10,583 nucleotides of DNA from Pyronema omphalodes (GCA_024516155.1 JAJJXM010000230.1:1-10583), one strand, 5' to 3'; shown: positions 1 through 7,989, counted from the first letter of the stretch. Numbers and translations: made by a program. The notes: generated by a model not told the origin, from the letters alone.

Positions 1-147
1 GCGGAGGGAGGGAGGGAGGGAGGGAGGGAGGAGGAGGGAGGGAGGGGAGGGGGAGGGAGGGAGTGAGGGAGGGAGGAGGGAGGGAGGAGGAGGGAGGGAG
101 GGAGGAGGGAGGGAGGGAGGGAGGGAGTGGAGGGAGGGAGGAGGTAT
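1..147. repeat. GGGA/GGA purine microsatellite
   Basis: Almost uninterrupted GGGA and GGA units on the + strand, so a pure purine/pyrimidine strand bias. It contains only a few T bases (for example near 63 and 128). It directly abuts the tetranucleotide tail of the LINE at 148-309. The reading frame through it gives only Gly/Arg/Glu repeats and is not a gene. It may be flanking microsatellite or a continuation of simple-sequence slippage at the insertion site. Confidence 0.95.
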
Positions 148-183
148 TTATTTATTTAGGGTTATTTATTTATTATTTATTTA

Positions 184-216
<33 letters not shown>

Positions 217-309
217 ATTATTTATTTTTTATTATTATTTATTTATTATTTATTTATTATTTTATGATTATTTATTATTTATACATTTATTTATGATTTA
301 TTTATTCAT
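148..309 (-). repeat. (TAAA)n-type 3' tail of LINE copy A, expanded
   Basis: About 160 bases of TTTA/TTA units on the + strand, which read as (TAAA)n on the minus strand. It lies immediately 3' (minus sense) of a LINE 3' UTR whose last bases match those of copy D at 4043-4100, where a shorter tail of the same unit is present. Non-LTR retrotransposons of several clades end in such short tandem units rather than plain poly(A). The length here suggests expansion after insertion. A single TTTAGGG at about 156-162 is part of this tract. Confidence 0.85.
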
Positions 310-971
310 TTGTTCATACACGCATCCAACCTTAGCGTTATGGCGGCTCTACAAATTTAAATACATAATTAGGAACCTGGACGCAATGACAGGTTCCCAC
401 TGGGTAAGCCGCAGAGCTGTCAGAAGTTTTTGGGAGTGTAGTCTCCGATCTTTGTTGTGCTTTAGTCCATCTCGTGTCGTCAGTTCCAGGAGCCCTGTTT
501 GCTCAGGGTCCACCAGGCCGTGTCATTCTCCTCTATCCTCCATCCTTCCCCTCCCATTCTTATCCATTTTCCCGCCTTTTTGTCCTCCAAAAACAAAACC
601 AAACAGAAGAAAGAATGAACTCCTCCGGGCCCTCGCCCCCTTCATCGCCCCTCTCTTCCCTCGCTCTCAACCAATCCTCGTACTCTCTCCTGTTGTCACC
701 ACGCTTCTTCCTGCGCATTCCCTCATTCTTCCCGCCCTTCTCTGACCTCTCGTCCTCCCAATCTCCAGCTGTCACTCGCTCCCCATCCTGATGTCCCCTT
801 GTCCAACTTCACCTCGCCTCTCTGCGTCCCTCTCCCCCAAAGAAACAAACAACCAAAAGAAAAGAAAAGAAACACAACATTAGAAATTCCTCCGCCGTCC
901 TTCCGTTCCTCCCTTTGTTCCCTTCGTCCTTTTTTTCTTTGTTTTTTTTTTTTATTTTTTTTGTTTTTTCT
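310..971 (-). other. 3' UTR of LINE copy A
   Basis: No gene is seen in this stretch. The minus strand is G+A-rich and the + strand C+T-rich. Open frames on both strands here are by-products of this composition and are not conserved between LINE copies. The segment at 930-975 is T-rich on the + strand, i.e. A-rich directly downstream of the ORF2 stop in element sense. Bases 310-370 carry the 3'-terminal hairpin region shared with copies B, D and F. Confidence 0.75.
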
Positions 972-1256
972 TTAATTATTTTGGGTACTTGCATGGTCAG
1001 CCGTTTGGTCTAGCAGCGTCCCCCAGCCAGTAGTAGTTAGTGTGATAGGGGTGTCCTGCTCAGCGGGGAGGGTACTTGACTTCGTATGCGCCCATTTGGC
1101 GGTCGCAACTTTCGTCTCTGAGATCATGGTGGCAAGGGCCTTGGTGCCGGCGGTGGTGTAGAGAATTGTAGGGAGGGTAAGTTGTCGACGTCGCGGGAGT
1201 TTGAGCGTTCGGCAAAGTCCGGTCCGCTGTGCGTTGTAGTGTGGGCAAGATAGGAG
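972..1256 (-). pseudogene. LINE ORF2 C-terminal remnant (CCHC-knuckle end to stop)
   Basis: The minus-strand frame that stops at TAA (972-974) starts with LLSCPHYNAQR and later reads TTAGTKALATMISETKVAT. These align with LLSCPEFQDAR and TKSGTQALSDFISVTKVTT at the C-terminus of the long ORF2 in copy F. The Cys of LSCP is the last ligand of the CCHC zinc knuckle found after RNase H in Tad1-like ORF2 proteins, so about 90 terminal codons survive. The fragment is open throughout, without stops, and then ends ADHASTQNN. Upstream RT and RNase H are lost by 5' truncation at the copy B tail. Non-functional alone. Confidence rests on the within-window homologue. Confidence 0.75.
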
Positions 1257-1260
1257 AAGG

Positions 1261-1301
1261 TGCTTGTTTGTTTGTTTGTTTGTTTGTTTGTTTGTTTGTT
1301 C
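1261..1301 (-). repeat. (CAAA)n 3' tail of copy B
   Basis: About nine TTTG units on the + strand, i.e. (CAAA)n in element sense, at the 3' end of copy B. It is followed on the + strand by CATTACTTGTTTGCCACCCG, a 3' tip also recognisable in copy F (5796-5815). Confidence 0.85.
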
Positions 1302-1749
1302 ATTACTTGTTTGCCACCCGAGGGTTATAACAAGAGACAGGTGTCAGGCCGAGCTCTCGCTGGGTATGCCCCAGAGCTTGTGGTTAGGGGGTGGGGTTGT
1401 AGACCCCCAAGTCTCGTTGTGCTTTTGTTCGTCAAGCGTCGTCTGTTCCAGGAGCCCTGTACGCTCGGAGGCCACCCTCGCCGGGTCGTTCCCCCATTTC
1501 CTCCACCCTTCCCCTCCCATTTTTAACCATTTTTCCGCCTTTATTTCCCCCACAAAGCAAAAACAAAACCAAGCAAAGTTAAACAGCCGCCGGGCCACCT
1601 ACGCCCCCACTCTCCTCCCCTCTCTCAACTCCTCCGCCGGTGTCGCCTGACTCTTTGCCCTTTGAGACACCCGGGCCCGCCCTGCCCCTCTTCTCCTCCC
1701 CTCTCTCCCCTTCTCCCACCTTCTTCCTCAGCCTTCTCGCTGCCCCGCC
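1302..1749 (-). other. 3' UTR of copy B
   Basis: No gene of its own. It is nearly collinear with copy D (4043-4515): blocks at 1352-1375, 1443-1480, 1495-1600 and 1610-1749 match D closely, down to the shared boundary TGCCCCGCC (1741-1749 and 4507-4515). The first ~50 bases next to the tail instead resemble copy F. The upstream ORF1 frame stays open into this sequence and stops only at 1579, adding a low-complexity Arg/Gly/Glu tail. Confidence 0.75.
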
Positions 1750-2975
1750 TCGCCTCTCTCCCCTTCTTGTCGGTGGTGTTGTAAGTCCAAGATTGCCATT
1801 CCCAAGCACAATCTGGACGTTGATGCCTCTGCTCTTGACGACTTCTGCCCAAGTCTTCTTTGCGGAGGGGGTTGTCTGTCTGGGTTGGTGGGTATTCTTT
1901 CCCCTTCCACCATTCTTCGTTGTAGGGGTCTTGCTGGGTGTCGCTGCCGTAGGTCTCGTCTCCTGCGCTTTCATCTTCTTCTTCTGCGTAGCCTTCGCCT
2001 CCACAGTCTTCCATCCGTTCATCTCAGCAGGGGCAGTGCTCGGGGCGTCGGGTAGAGGTGTGTCCTGAGCAGATGAACTGTCAGGGTGAGGTTCCGGTGT
2101 CGCATCGGTTGACGTGATCGCGAGGAGAGGTAGGGGGGACATAGGCTTGAGGGCATCAAGCTTGTCCTGGGCGGCGGTAGTCGCATGTTTCGAGTGCATC
2201 AGGCTTCGCACCGGTGATGCAGCTCTCGGTTTGTGGTTGACCGGTGCTCTGGTCGTTGGTGAGGTGGGTTCGGTGTTCTGGTCGCTTCCCCTTCGCTTTC
2301 TCTTGCCAGGAGGGTTGCGGACAGCGTCCAGGACATCCTGAATGTCATGTTGGACGACGGACAGTTGCATAGTCATCTCTTCCATCGCTGAGGAAGAGGC
2401 TGTGAGGTTCGGTGAGGGGGGCGCCGAAATGACTTGTTGCTGTTCGTCGATTTTCTTCGTTAGGGCGTCCACAGCAGCCTTGAGAGCTGCTGTTTTCTGC
2501 CTGTGTAGAGTCGTATGCTTTGCTCAGCTTCGTGTTTTCGCCGGTCAGAATGTTGAATTTCGTCATCATGACGTCGAATCTGAGGCGCATCTCATCGCTG
2601 TTGTTGCGTATGGTGTCATCGAGGGTATTGAAGCGACGCTGTGTGTCCTGGTGGATCTGTTGTATCCCCAGGAAGCTGGCTCCAGTGAATTCGGCGTAGT
2701 TGTCTATAACAGTTGATCTAGGGTGGCATAGTTGTCGTCAACTGCGACTGCATCATTAATTGCAGATACCATTATGCGACGGTAGTTACTAAACCGGCTG
2801 TGTTCAGTTGTCGCCTGTTGCTGCGATGTTGAAGCCGAAGGAACTGGTGATCGTGCCAAGACCACGCTCTGGAAGGGCTTTCCAGCGAAGTTTCCATCAA
2901 CTTCATCAACTTTTCCATCTCTTCCATCAAAAGTAGGATTAGATCCATGATGGGGATGGTCGGCTAGAACATTGT
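1579..2975 (-). pseudogene. LINE ORF1 (gag-like), N-terminal half, frameshifted, fused to 3' UTR
   Basis: ORF1 proteins of Tad1-like LINEs bind element RNA. The minus strand encodes, in three frames: a segment around 2975-2710 (TFDGRDG...EVDGNFAGKP), a segment around 2705-2495 (DNYAEFTGASFLGIQQI, then RLRFDVMMTKFNILTGENTK, predicted coiled coil), and a 297-codon open frame from 2472 to 1579. That frame holds KKIDEQQQ, a basic patch GKRKRRG, Pro/Thr/Ser-rich linker, GWKTVEAKATQKKKMK, and WAEVVKSRGINVQIVLGNGN near 1830-1785. An extra A in GAAAACAGC (near 2495) breaks the coil; the plus-strand copies show the ancestral GAAACAGC spacing. The C-terminal knuckles expected in full ORF1 are absent because the frame runs into the 3' UTR. 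The true start codon is uncertain. Confidence 0.7.
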
Positions 2976-3227
2976 ACGCGTTTTTCGGACCGTTTCGATC
3001 GTCGGGCGTTGTTCTGTCGTTGTTTTGGCGACATTTCGTGAGGTGGGGTAAGCCAAAACTCGTGAAAACTCTGATTTTGCGACAAAAGTCAACAAAAACA
3101 ACGTAGAATTCCCTGAAAATTCAGAGAATAACGTAATAGAGTGCTGCGAATCCGAATCCGATGAGAAAACCGGGGGTTTCGGTGCTCGTTGTTGAGAATG
3201 CAGGGGGGGGGGTCGCCGTTGCCGTGT
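2976..3227 (-). promoter_or_regulatory. LINE 5' leader with poly-C tract (copy B)
   Basis: In element sense it begins ACACGGCAACGGCGA, followed by C10 (3212-3203) and about 230 bases matching 4568-4800 with only scattered differences. A frame open across it (stop near 2964) is shared with the plus-strand copy, with residues such as PPVFSSDSDSQHS. The leader may therefore be translated as the N-terminal part of ORF1 or as a small upstream frame. LINE 5' leaders normally hold the internal promoter; no specific promoter motif is claimed here. Confidence 0.55.
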
Positions 3228-3312
3228 CATTCAAAAACAGTTCCGGGTGACTTGTCTGCGCAGAGGCTACCTCGCCAAGTTCCTCCCTTTCCTCCTCCCT
3301 TCCCCTCCCATT

Positions 3313-3881
3313 TTTTCCCCTTTTTCACCTTTATTTCCCCCGCTTACAAAAGAAAAGATAACGCCCGCCGGCCTTCTCTGCCCCCTTTCCCAGGCGCCTC
3401 TCTCCCCTTTGGTATCTCCGTTACTCCACCGCCGCCTAATTAAAAGAAAGAAAATCTTACTGAGCACGCCGAAAACAAAAGAAAGGACAAAAGAAACAAC
3501 AAGAGACACCGTCCCCTGTCGCTCCTACTCGCCGTCCCTGCCTTCTCCGCTGTTCCTTCCCTTCCCGTTCCTCGTCCCTTGCAACCCCAGATAACCCAAG
3601 ACCGCAAGAGAAAACCAAACGAAAGCAAATGAAGAAACGGCAGGTAAAAGTAGAAACCCCCATCATCTCCGTGCCCATCAGCTCCACTTCCCGTCCGCTC
3701 CCGTTCCCCTCATCCACCATTCCTCATTGCCGACTTCCTTCGTATCTCCTCTTTTTTTTTTTTTTTTTTTTTCTTTTTCTTTTTTTCTAACCAAATGTAA
3801 ATACACAAAGTCTATCTAGATGCAAAGCGAGGTGAGTGCGCGCGGCAGTTTTCAAATCACTGTAGTCAGCATAGTCAGCGG
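3313..3881 (-). other. 3' UTR of LINE copy C
   Basis: No gene seen. It is pyrimidine-rich on the + strand, with T-rich 3750-3787 containing a long T homopolymer (A-rich in element sense). Open frames on either strand match nothing conserved in the other 3' UTR copies. The first ~60 bases after the stop (3881-3820) show no repeat structure that I can identify. Confidence 0.6.
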
Positions 3882-4000
3882 TTAGAGGGGGGTCTGCTCC
3901 CTTCTGCGAGTCCTGTTTAACCTGGTGTGCCGCCAAGGCCGAGGGTGGCGACTTTGGTGTCAGAGATGAAGGTAGAGAGATCCTTGGTTCCAGCGGGGGG
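3882..4000 (-). pseudogene. LINE ORF2 extreme C-terminal remnant (copy C)
   Basis: Minus strand reads AGTKDLSTFISDTKVATL, matching SGTQALSDFISVTKVTT of copy F and AGTKALATMISETKVAT of copy A. A frameshift then separates it from RLNRTRRREQTPL and a TAA at 3882-3884, which parallels RLNKARRREQT in copy F. So only about 38 codons of ORF2 remain, broken once. The 5' side is cut at about 4000, next to a 16-base spacer and the tail of copy D. Confidence 0.7.
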
Positions 4001-4016
4001 TGTCAAAAATAAGGCG

Positions 4017-4515
4017 TATTTATTTATTATTTATTTATTCATACACACATCCAACCGTAAGGTTATAGCGGAATCTACAAATTAAATACAACGTTAAGAA
4101 CCTGGGGGTGATGCCAGGTCCCCACTGGGTAAGCCCCAGAGCTGTCAATGTGGGTGGGAGTGTAGTGTCCCAAGTCTCGCCGTGCAGTTTTTCATCTAGC
4201 GTCGTCAGATCCAAGGAGCCCTGTGCGCTCGGAGGCCACCTCGCCGGGTCGATCCCCCATTTCCTCCAGCCTTCCCCTCCCATTGTCAACCATTTTTCCG
4301 CCTTTATTTCCTGCACACAGCAAAAACAAAACCAAAGCAAAGTTGAACAGCCGCCGCGCCACCTACGCCGCCACTCTCCTCTCCTCTCTCAACTCCTCCG
4401 CTGGTGTCTCCTGACTCTTTGCCCTTTGATATACCCGGGCCAGCCCAGCCCCCTCTTCTCCTCCCCTCTCTCCCCCTTGTCCCTCCCTCTTCCTCAGCCT
4501 TCTCGCTGCCCCGCC
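4017..4515 (-). mobile_element. LINE copy D, 3'-UTR-only fragment with (TAAA)n tail
   Basis: The (TAAA)n tail occupies about 4017-4042 (TTTA units on +), followed by the CATACACACATCCAACCGTA tip also present in copy A at 316-335. The body matches copy B's 3' UTR almost collinearly to 4515, the exact point where copy B's ORF1/UTR junction region begins (1749). No ORF2 codons are included. Spacer TGTCAAAAATAAGGCG (4001-4016) lies between the tail and copy C. No convincing target duplication was found. Confidence 0.75.
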
Positions 4516-4536
4516 ATCACACAACTAACACACACC
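4516..4536. other. AC-rich 21-base spacer at head-to-head junction
   Basis: Short ACAC-rich sequence between the 5' end of copy D (minus, ends 4515) and the 5' end of the plus-strand leader (starts 4537). It matches neither partner and could be filler DNA from an end-joining step or residual target sequence. Confidence 0.5.
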
Positions 4537-4800
4537 ACACGGCAACGGCGACCCCCCCCCCCCCCCCTTGCATTCTCAACAACGAGCACCACAACCCCCG
4601 GTTTTCTCTTCGGATTCGGACTCGCAGCACTCTGTCACGTTATTCTCTGCATTTTCAGGGAATTCTACGTTGTTTTTGTTGACTTTTGTCGCCAAATCAG
4701 AGTTTTCACCAGTTTTGGCTTACCCCACCTCACGAAATGTCGCCCAAAACAACGACAGAACAACGCACAACGATCGAAACGGTCCGAAAACGCGTTATAA
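4537..4800 (+). promoter_or_regulatory. LINE 5' leader with poly-C tract (copy 2)
   Basis: Counterpart of the leader in copy B, with a longer C tract (16 versus 10). Shared features include CCCGGTTTTCTCTTCGGATT and the stretch GAATTCTACGTTGTTTTTGT. The frame encoding PPVFSSDSDSQHS is conserved in both copies, and in this copy continues further (to RNVAQNNDRTT and NVLADHP) because of one extra C near 4745. This suggests ORF1 could once have started within the leader. Confidence 0.5.
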
Positions 4801-5769
4801 TGTTCTAGCCGACCATCCCATCATGGATCTAATCCTACTTTTGATGGAAGAGATGGAAAAGTTGCTGAAGTTGATGGAAACTTCGCTGGAAAGCCCTTCC
4901 AGAGCGTGATCTTGGCAGGATCACCAGTTCCTCCGGCTTCAACACACCAGCAGCAAGCGACACCTGAGCACAACCGGTTCAGAGACCTTCGCCGCGATCT
5001 GGTTACTGCAATGCGGGGCGGCTATCGAAAGAGACGACAACAATAGCCGCTGAGTGCCCTATCTGTGAACATGACACCGCTTTTCACAGGCGCAAGCTTC
5101 CTGGGGATACAACAAGATCCACCGGGACACACAGCGACGCTTCAATTACCTGATGATACCATTACGCACCAACAGCGATAAGATGCGCCACAGATTCGAC
5201 GTCATGATGACGAAATTCAACATTCTGCTCGGCGAAAACACGCAGCTTGCGCGCAGCATACGACTCGGACACAGGCAGAAACGGCAGCTCTCAAGGCTGC
5301 TGTGACGCCCCTGACGAAGAAAATCGACGAACAGCAACAAGTCATTTCAGCGCCCCCCTCACCGAACCCTCACGGCCTGTTGCTCAGCGATTGGAAGAGA
5401 TGACTATTGCAACTGTCCGTCGTCCAACATGATATTTAGGATGTCCTGGACGCTGTTCACAACCCTCCTGGCAAGAGAACGCGAAGGGGAAGCGACCCAG
5501 AACACCGAACCCACCTCACCGACAACACAGAAGACCGGTGAACCACAAAACCGAGAGCTGCATGACCGGTTGCGAAGCCTGATGCACTCGAAATATGCGG
5601 ACTACCGCCGCCCGGGACAAGCTTGATGCCCTCAAGCCTATGTCCCCCCCTACCTCTCTCGCAATCACGTCGACCGAAGCGACACCGGAAACCTCACCCT
5701 GACAGTTCATCTGCTGAGGACACACCTCTACCCGATTGCCCCAAGCACTGCCCCTGCTGAGACCAACGG
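4801..5769 (+). pseudogene. LINE ORF1 (gag-like) N-half, heavily frameshifted
   Basis: Same protein as in copy B, broken into short frames: TFDGRDGKVAEVDGNFAGKP (about 4842-4901), a degraded middle (4960-5100), RFDVMMTKFN around 5195-5225, KKIDEQQQVISAPPSP around 5318-5370, the basic KRTRRGSD-like patch near 5475 and PRTSLMPSSLCPPLPLS-type frames near 5620-5660. Indels visible against copy B include a CTCTACAC to CTCGGACAC change near 5265, GTGGACGCC to GTGACGCCC near 5305 and an extra C in GAACCCTCAC near 5367. It ends at 5769 by abutment with copy F. No frame longer than about 115 codons survives. Confidence 0.7.
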
Positions 5770-5797
5770 TTTGTTTGTTGTTTGTTTTCTCCTTACT
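5770..5797 (-). repeat. (CAAA)n-like 3' tail of copy F
   Basis: Degenerate TTTG units on the + strand (TTTGTTTGTTGTTTGTTTTC), i.e. CAAA-type units in element sense, directly joined to ORF1 sequence of copy 2. The next bases TTACTTGTTTGCAACC match the 3' tip of copy B rather than those of A and D. Confidence 0.8.
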
Positions 5798-6562
5798 TGT
5801 TTGCAACCTTAAGGTTTATGACAAGGGACAGATAATTACAAAAGAAAAGAAGAACAAAACATAGAAAGCAAAAACCCATTGGCCTCCACCTCCATCTTCC
5901 TCCCTTCCCTGCTCAACTGTGTGGTGGGGGTCTGTCCCCACTGTTACTACTGGGGTGTGTTGTCCATATCGCGTCTCTTAGTCCCAGTGGCCTGCTTGCA
6001 CAGAGGCCACCTCGCCGGGTTCCTCCCTTTCCTCCCTCCCTTCCCCTTCCCATTTTTAGTTTTCTTTTCCCGCCTTTGTTTCCTCCGCTACAAATGAAAT
6101 AATTACTCACGGCAGCCCCATGCTGGGCCCCTTCCCCGTGCCCCTCTCTCTCCTGGTCTACTCTCCGCCCCTTCCGCCCCTTTGAAACAAAAGAATCCTC
6201 CTCGGGTACAAAGAAAAGACAAAGGACCAAAAGAACAAATCACCTCCCCCTCTGCCCTCCTTCTCGCCGTCTCCCCTTCCTCCCACCCCTCTTCTCCAGC
6301 CATTCTCCTCTCTTCACGTCGTCCCCTTACATCTCTCTTCGTCGTTTTCCCGCTCTCTTTGATCCTGTTCTCCCCCGAAATTCAAAGTATTCAAACAACG
6401 CGATAAGGAAATAAGACATAAAAGTGAACGTAAAGAAACCCAAGACGAGAATTAAAACCTGGGTAAGAACAAAACGTACAAAGAAAAGAAGATTTTAAAT
6501 AAAAAGAAATTGAAGCAGGTCGAGGCTTGTGCGTGCGAGAGGAGTTTGTCATTGCGGTCAGC
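5798..6562 (-). other. 3' UTR of LINE copy F
   Basis: No gene seen. It shares with A, B, C and D the CCACCTCGCCGGGT block (6007-6020), the CCCTCCCTTCCCCTTCCCATT area (6033-6055) and C+T-rich + strand composition between 6110 and 6360. The part nearest the ORF2 stop (6400-6562) is A/T-rich. Long open frames here (both strands) follow from composition and are not conserved in related copies. Confidence 0.75.
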
Positions 6563-6905
6563 TCAGTCATCGAAAGAGGGGGTCTGCTCCCTTCTGCGAG
6601 CTTTGTTTAACCGGGTATGGGTCCAGACCGAGGTAGTGACCTTGGTCACGGAGATGAAATCAGAGAGAGCCTGCGTGCCGGATTTGGTGTTGAGGATGGA
6701 TTCCATGTTGAGTCGAGCGTGGCGGGTAATCTTGAGGTCCTGCCGGAGGGTTGTGCGAGCGTCCTGGAACTCGGGGCAACTTAGGAGGAGGTGCGAGGTG
6801 TCTGAGGAGGGTGGATGGGGCAGTTGCATGAGCGTGCTGGGTATGCGTTGGACGGAGGTTGGGCGAGGCAGCTCAGAAAGTACCCATGTCCTGTCCGGAG
6901 TCCGA
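6563..6905 (-). other. ORF2 C-terminal CCHC knuckle region
   Basis: Minus strand: LRTGHGYFLSCLAQ and the CNCP pair in one frame (about 6904-6822), then a shift, then DTSHLLLSCPEFQDARTTLR (about 6802-6743) to the stop at 6563. Cys-x-Cys, the His of SHL and the Cys of SCP give the CCHC pattern placed after RNase H in Tad1- and I-like LINEs. It is thought to bind nucleic acid. The frameshift separates the CxC from the HxxxxC half, so no intact knuckle can be made. Confidence 0.75.
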
Positions 6906-7490
6906 GGATGGCTGTGGATATCCAGCGGGGATGATATCAGTATAGGCTGTGTCCGTGCGCCTCCGGTGTTGGGCTGCGTACGTCTTAGGCTTGGGAGAGG
7001 AGTTGTACCACTCCTGCCATTCGCTTGTGTGGCGTTCGCGAGTGCGTTGTCGCAGCCATGTTATGCCACTGGGAAGTAGTCGTCGAGGTTGTATCGTTGT
7101 GGCTTGACGGGCCGGGTGGTCGGCGGTTTCATTACCGGGGACGCTGGTGTGGCCGGAGATCCAGTGGACGGTGATGGAGGTGCCGTATTCGCTAAGGTTG
7201 CGAGCGATTGCGTGAATGTTGCGGGCAACTTCTTGTCCGGGGCCGCGGCGTAGGTGGGAGGTTCTGTGAGCTGCAGCCTGGCTGTCCGTGAAGATGTGGA
7301 TCGTCCTGTCGAATAGGGAGTGTTGTAGGGTGTATTCCAGACATGTGCGTAGGCCTTCAAGGATGGCTGTGACCTCTGCATCGAAGACTTCGGCAATGTC
7401 GCCCATGGGGACTATGGATCTTACTGGTCGGGGTAGGCCGTGGGGTATGGTGTACCCTGCTCCCGTCATGCCGTTGATTTTGGAGCCATC
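6873..7490 (-). other. RNase H domain of LINE ORF2
   Basis: Minus-strand frame from 7490 (DGSKING, first catalytic Asp) through the Glu of FDAEVTAILEGL, the Asp of IFTDSQAAAHR and the Asp of GNETADHPAR. All four acidic residues of the RNase H active site are visible, together with WISGHTSVPGN. RNase H removes the RNA strand during retrotransposition in the LINE clades that carry it. The domain itself is open, but it is frameshifted from the upstream part near 7495 and stops early at 6873 in a shifted frame. Confidence 0.85.
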
Positions 7491-7989
7491 GGGTTGAGTA
7501 GGATGCTGTCGTTGCGGCGGCGGAGGGCGTGTAGCAGGAGGAGGTGTTCGTCGACCACGTGGTCGTTCGGGGAGGTGGGGATGTCGGTGGTGATGGAGGT
7601 GGCGAACTCGTTATCGGGTACGTCCTGCGAGGTGTCTTCGATCTCGGCATTGGGCGCGATCCATGGGGAGAGGGTGCGGAGGGTGTGGATGAGGCGAGTT
7701 GGGGGGCGTACGGCCATATGCCATGGGTGGCCGTACTCTTTGTCGGTGTTGATGGAGGCTTCGTCGGCTCCGGAGAAAAGAGACCAGGCAGCGCTCGATG
7801 ATTGGTGTGAAGCCGGGCGGGTGAGGATTCGAAGAGCATACTTCCGCTGCCGGTTGTTAAGCCGGGTCGTTACTGGGGGAAGCCCCGCTGCGTTATGGAG
7901 GGCCAGGAGGGTGTGGGAGGCGAATGCGTTGATGATCCGGCGGAGGCGGTGCTGTGTTTTGCTCTGTTTGAAGGATGTTGGCTAGGTCT

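Larger units (their letters stand above)
148..1259 (-). mobile_element. LINE copy A, 5'-truncated (ORF2 C-terminus + 3' UTR + tail)
   Basis: Read on the minus strand this is the end of a LINE: last codons of ORF2 (about 1256 down to 972), an A-rich stretch just after the stop, a purine-rich 3' UTR (971-310), then the (TAAA)n tail. The 3' UTR shares long blocks with B, D and F: the TTCCAGGAGCCCTGT block near 485, the CCTTCCCCTCCCATT block near 545 and the CAAAAACAAAACCAA block near 588. The 5' end is abrupt and lies against the tail of copy B at 1260. 5' truncation is usual for LINE insertions. Confidence 0.8.
1260..3227 (-). mobile_element. Composite short LINE derivative, copy B (5' leader + ORF1 N-half + 3' UTR + tail)
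   Basis: In minus-strand sense this 1.97-kb unit starts at 3227 with ACACGGCAACGGCGA and a C10 tract, then a ~240-base leader and an ORF1 N-terminal half. It passes at about 1785-1750 straight into a LINE 3' UTR and ends in (CAAA)n at 1300-1260. The plus-strand segment at 4537 starts at exactly the same base, which supports a true 5' end. The rest of ORF1 and all of ORF2 (endonuclease, RT, RNase H) are missing, so it could only move with proteins supplied by a full-length relative. It could be a mobilised internal-deletion family or a one-off deletion. Confidence 0.7.
3228..4000 (-). mobile_element. LINE copy C fragment (ORF2 end + 3' UTR, tail missing)
   Basis: Minus sense: last ORF2 codons (about 4000-3882), then a ~650-base 3' UTR reaching the CCACCTCGCC-like block near 3265-3275 and the CCTTCCCCTCCCATT block at 3298-3312. 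The 3' tip and tail are absent: homology with copy F continues to about 3241 and is cut by the 5' end of copy B at 3227. The segment 3630-3790 holds a T22 tract on the + strand. Sequence is closer to F than to B or D. Copy B probably inserted into or truncated this element. Confidence 0.65.
4537..5769 (+). mobile_element. Plus-strand LINE 5' segment, copy 2 (5' leader + ORF1 N-half)
   Basis: Begins ACACGGCAACGGCGA, then C16 (4552-4567), with the same 5' end as copy B. It is collinear with 3227 down to about 2020 of copy B and ends inside ORF1 at 5769, where the TTTG-type tail of copy F starts. It forms the right arm of an inverted repeat with copy B. Numerous single-base indels relative to copy B show independent decay. 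Confidence 0.8.

Noticed and set aside
150..165. TTTAGGG unit next to a repeat tract, possible telomere
   Set aside because: Only one unit occurs, within a TTTA tail; there is no telomeric array.
293..800. Pro/Ser-rich open frames in the C+T-rich regions (also 3247-3594 and 4108-4800)
   Set aside because: They arise from strand-biased composition of the 3' UTRs. Frames are not conserved between homologous UTR copies, and the longest one crosses an element junction.
1640..2068. 142-codon open frame on the + strand opposite ORF1, and similar long antisense frames at 6510-7079 and 7440-7985
   Set aside because: They are exact shadows of LINE coding sequence on the minus strand. The minus frames carry recognisable ORF1, RNase H and RT-distal motifs, while the + frames carry none.
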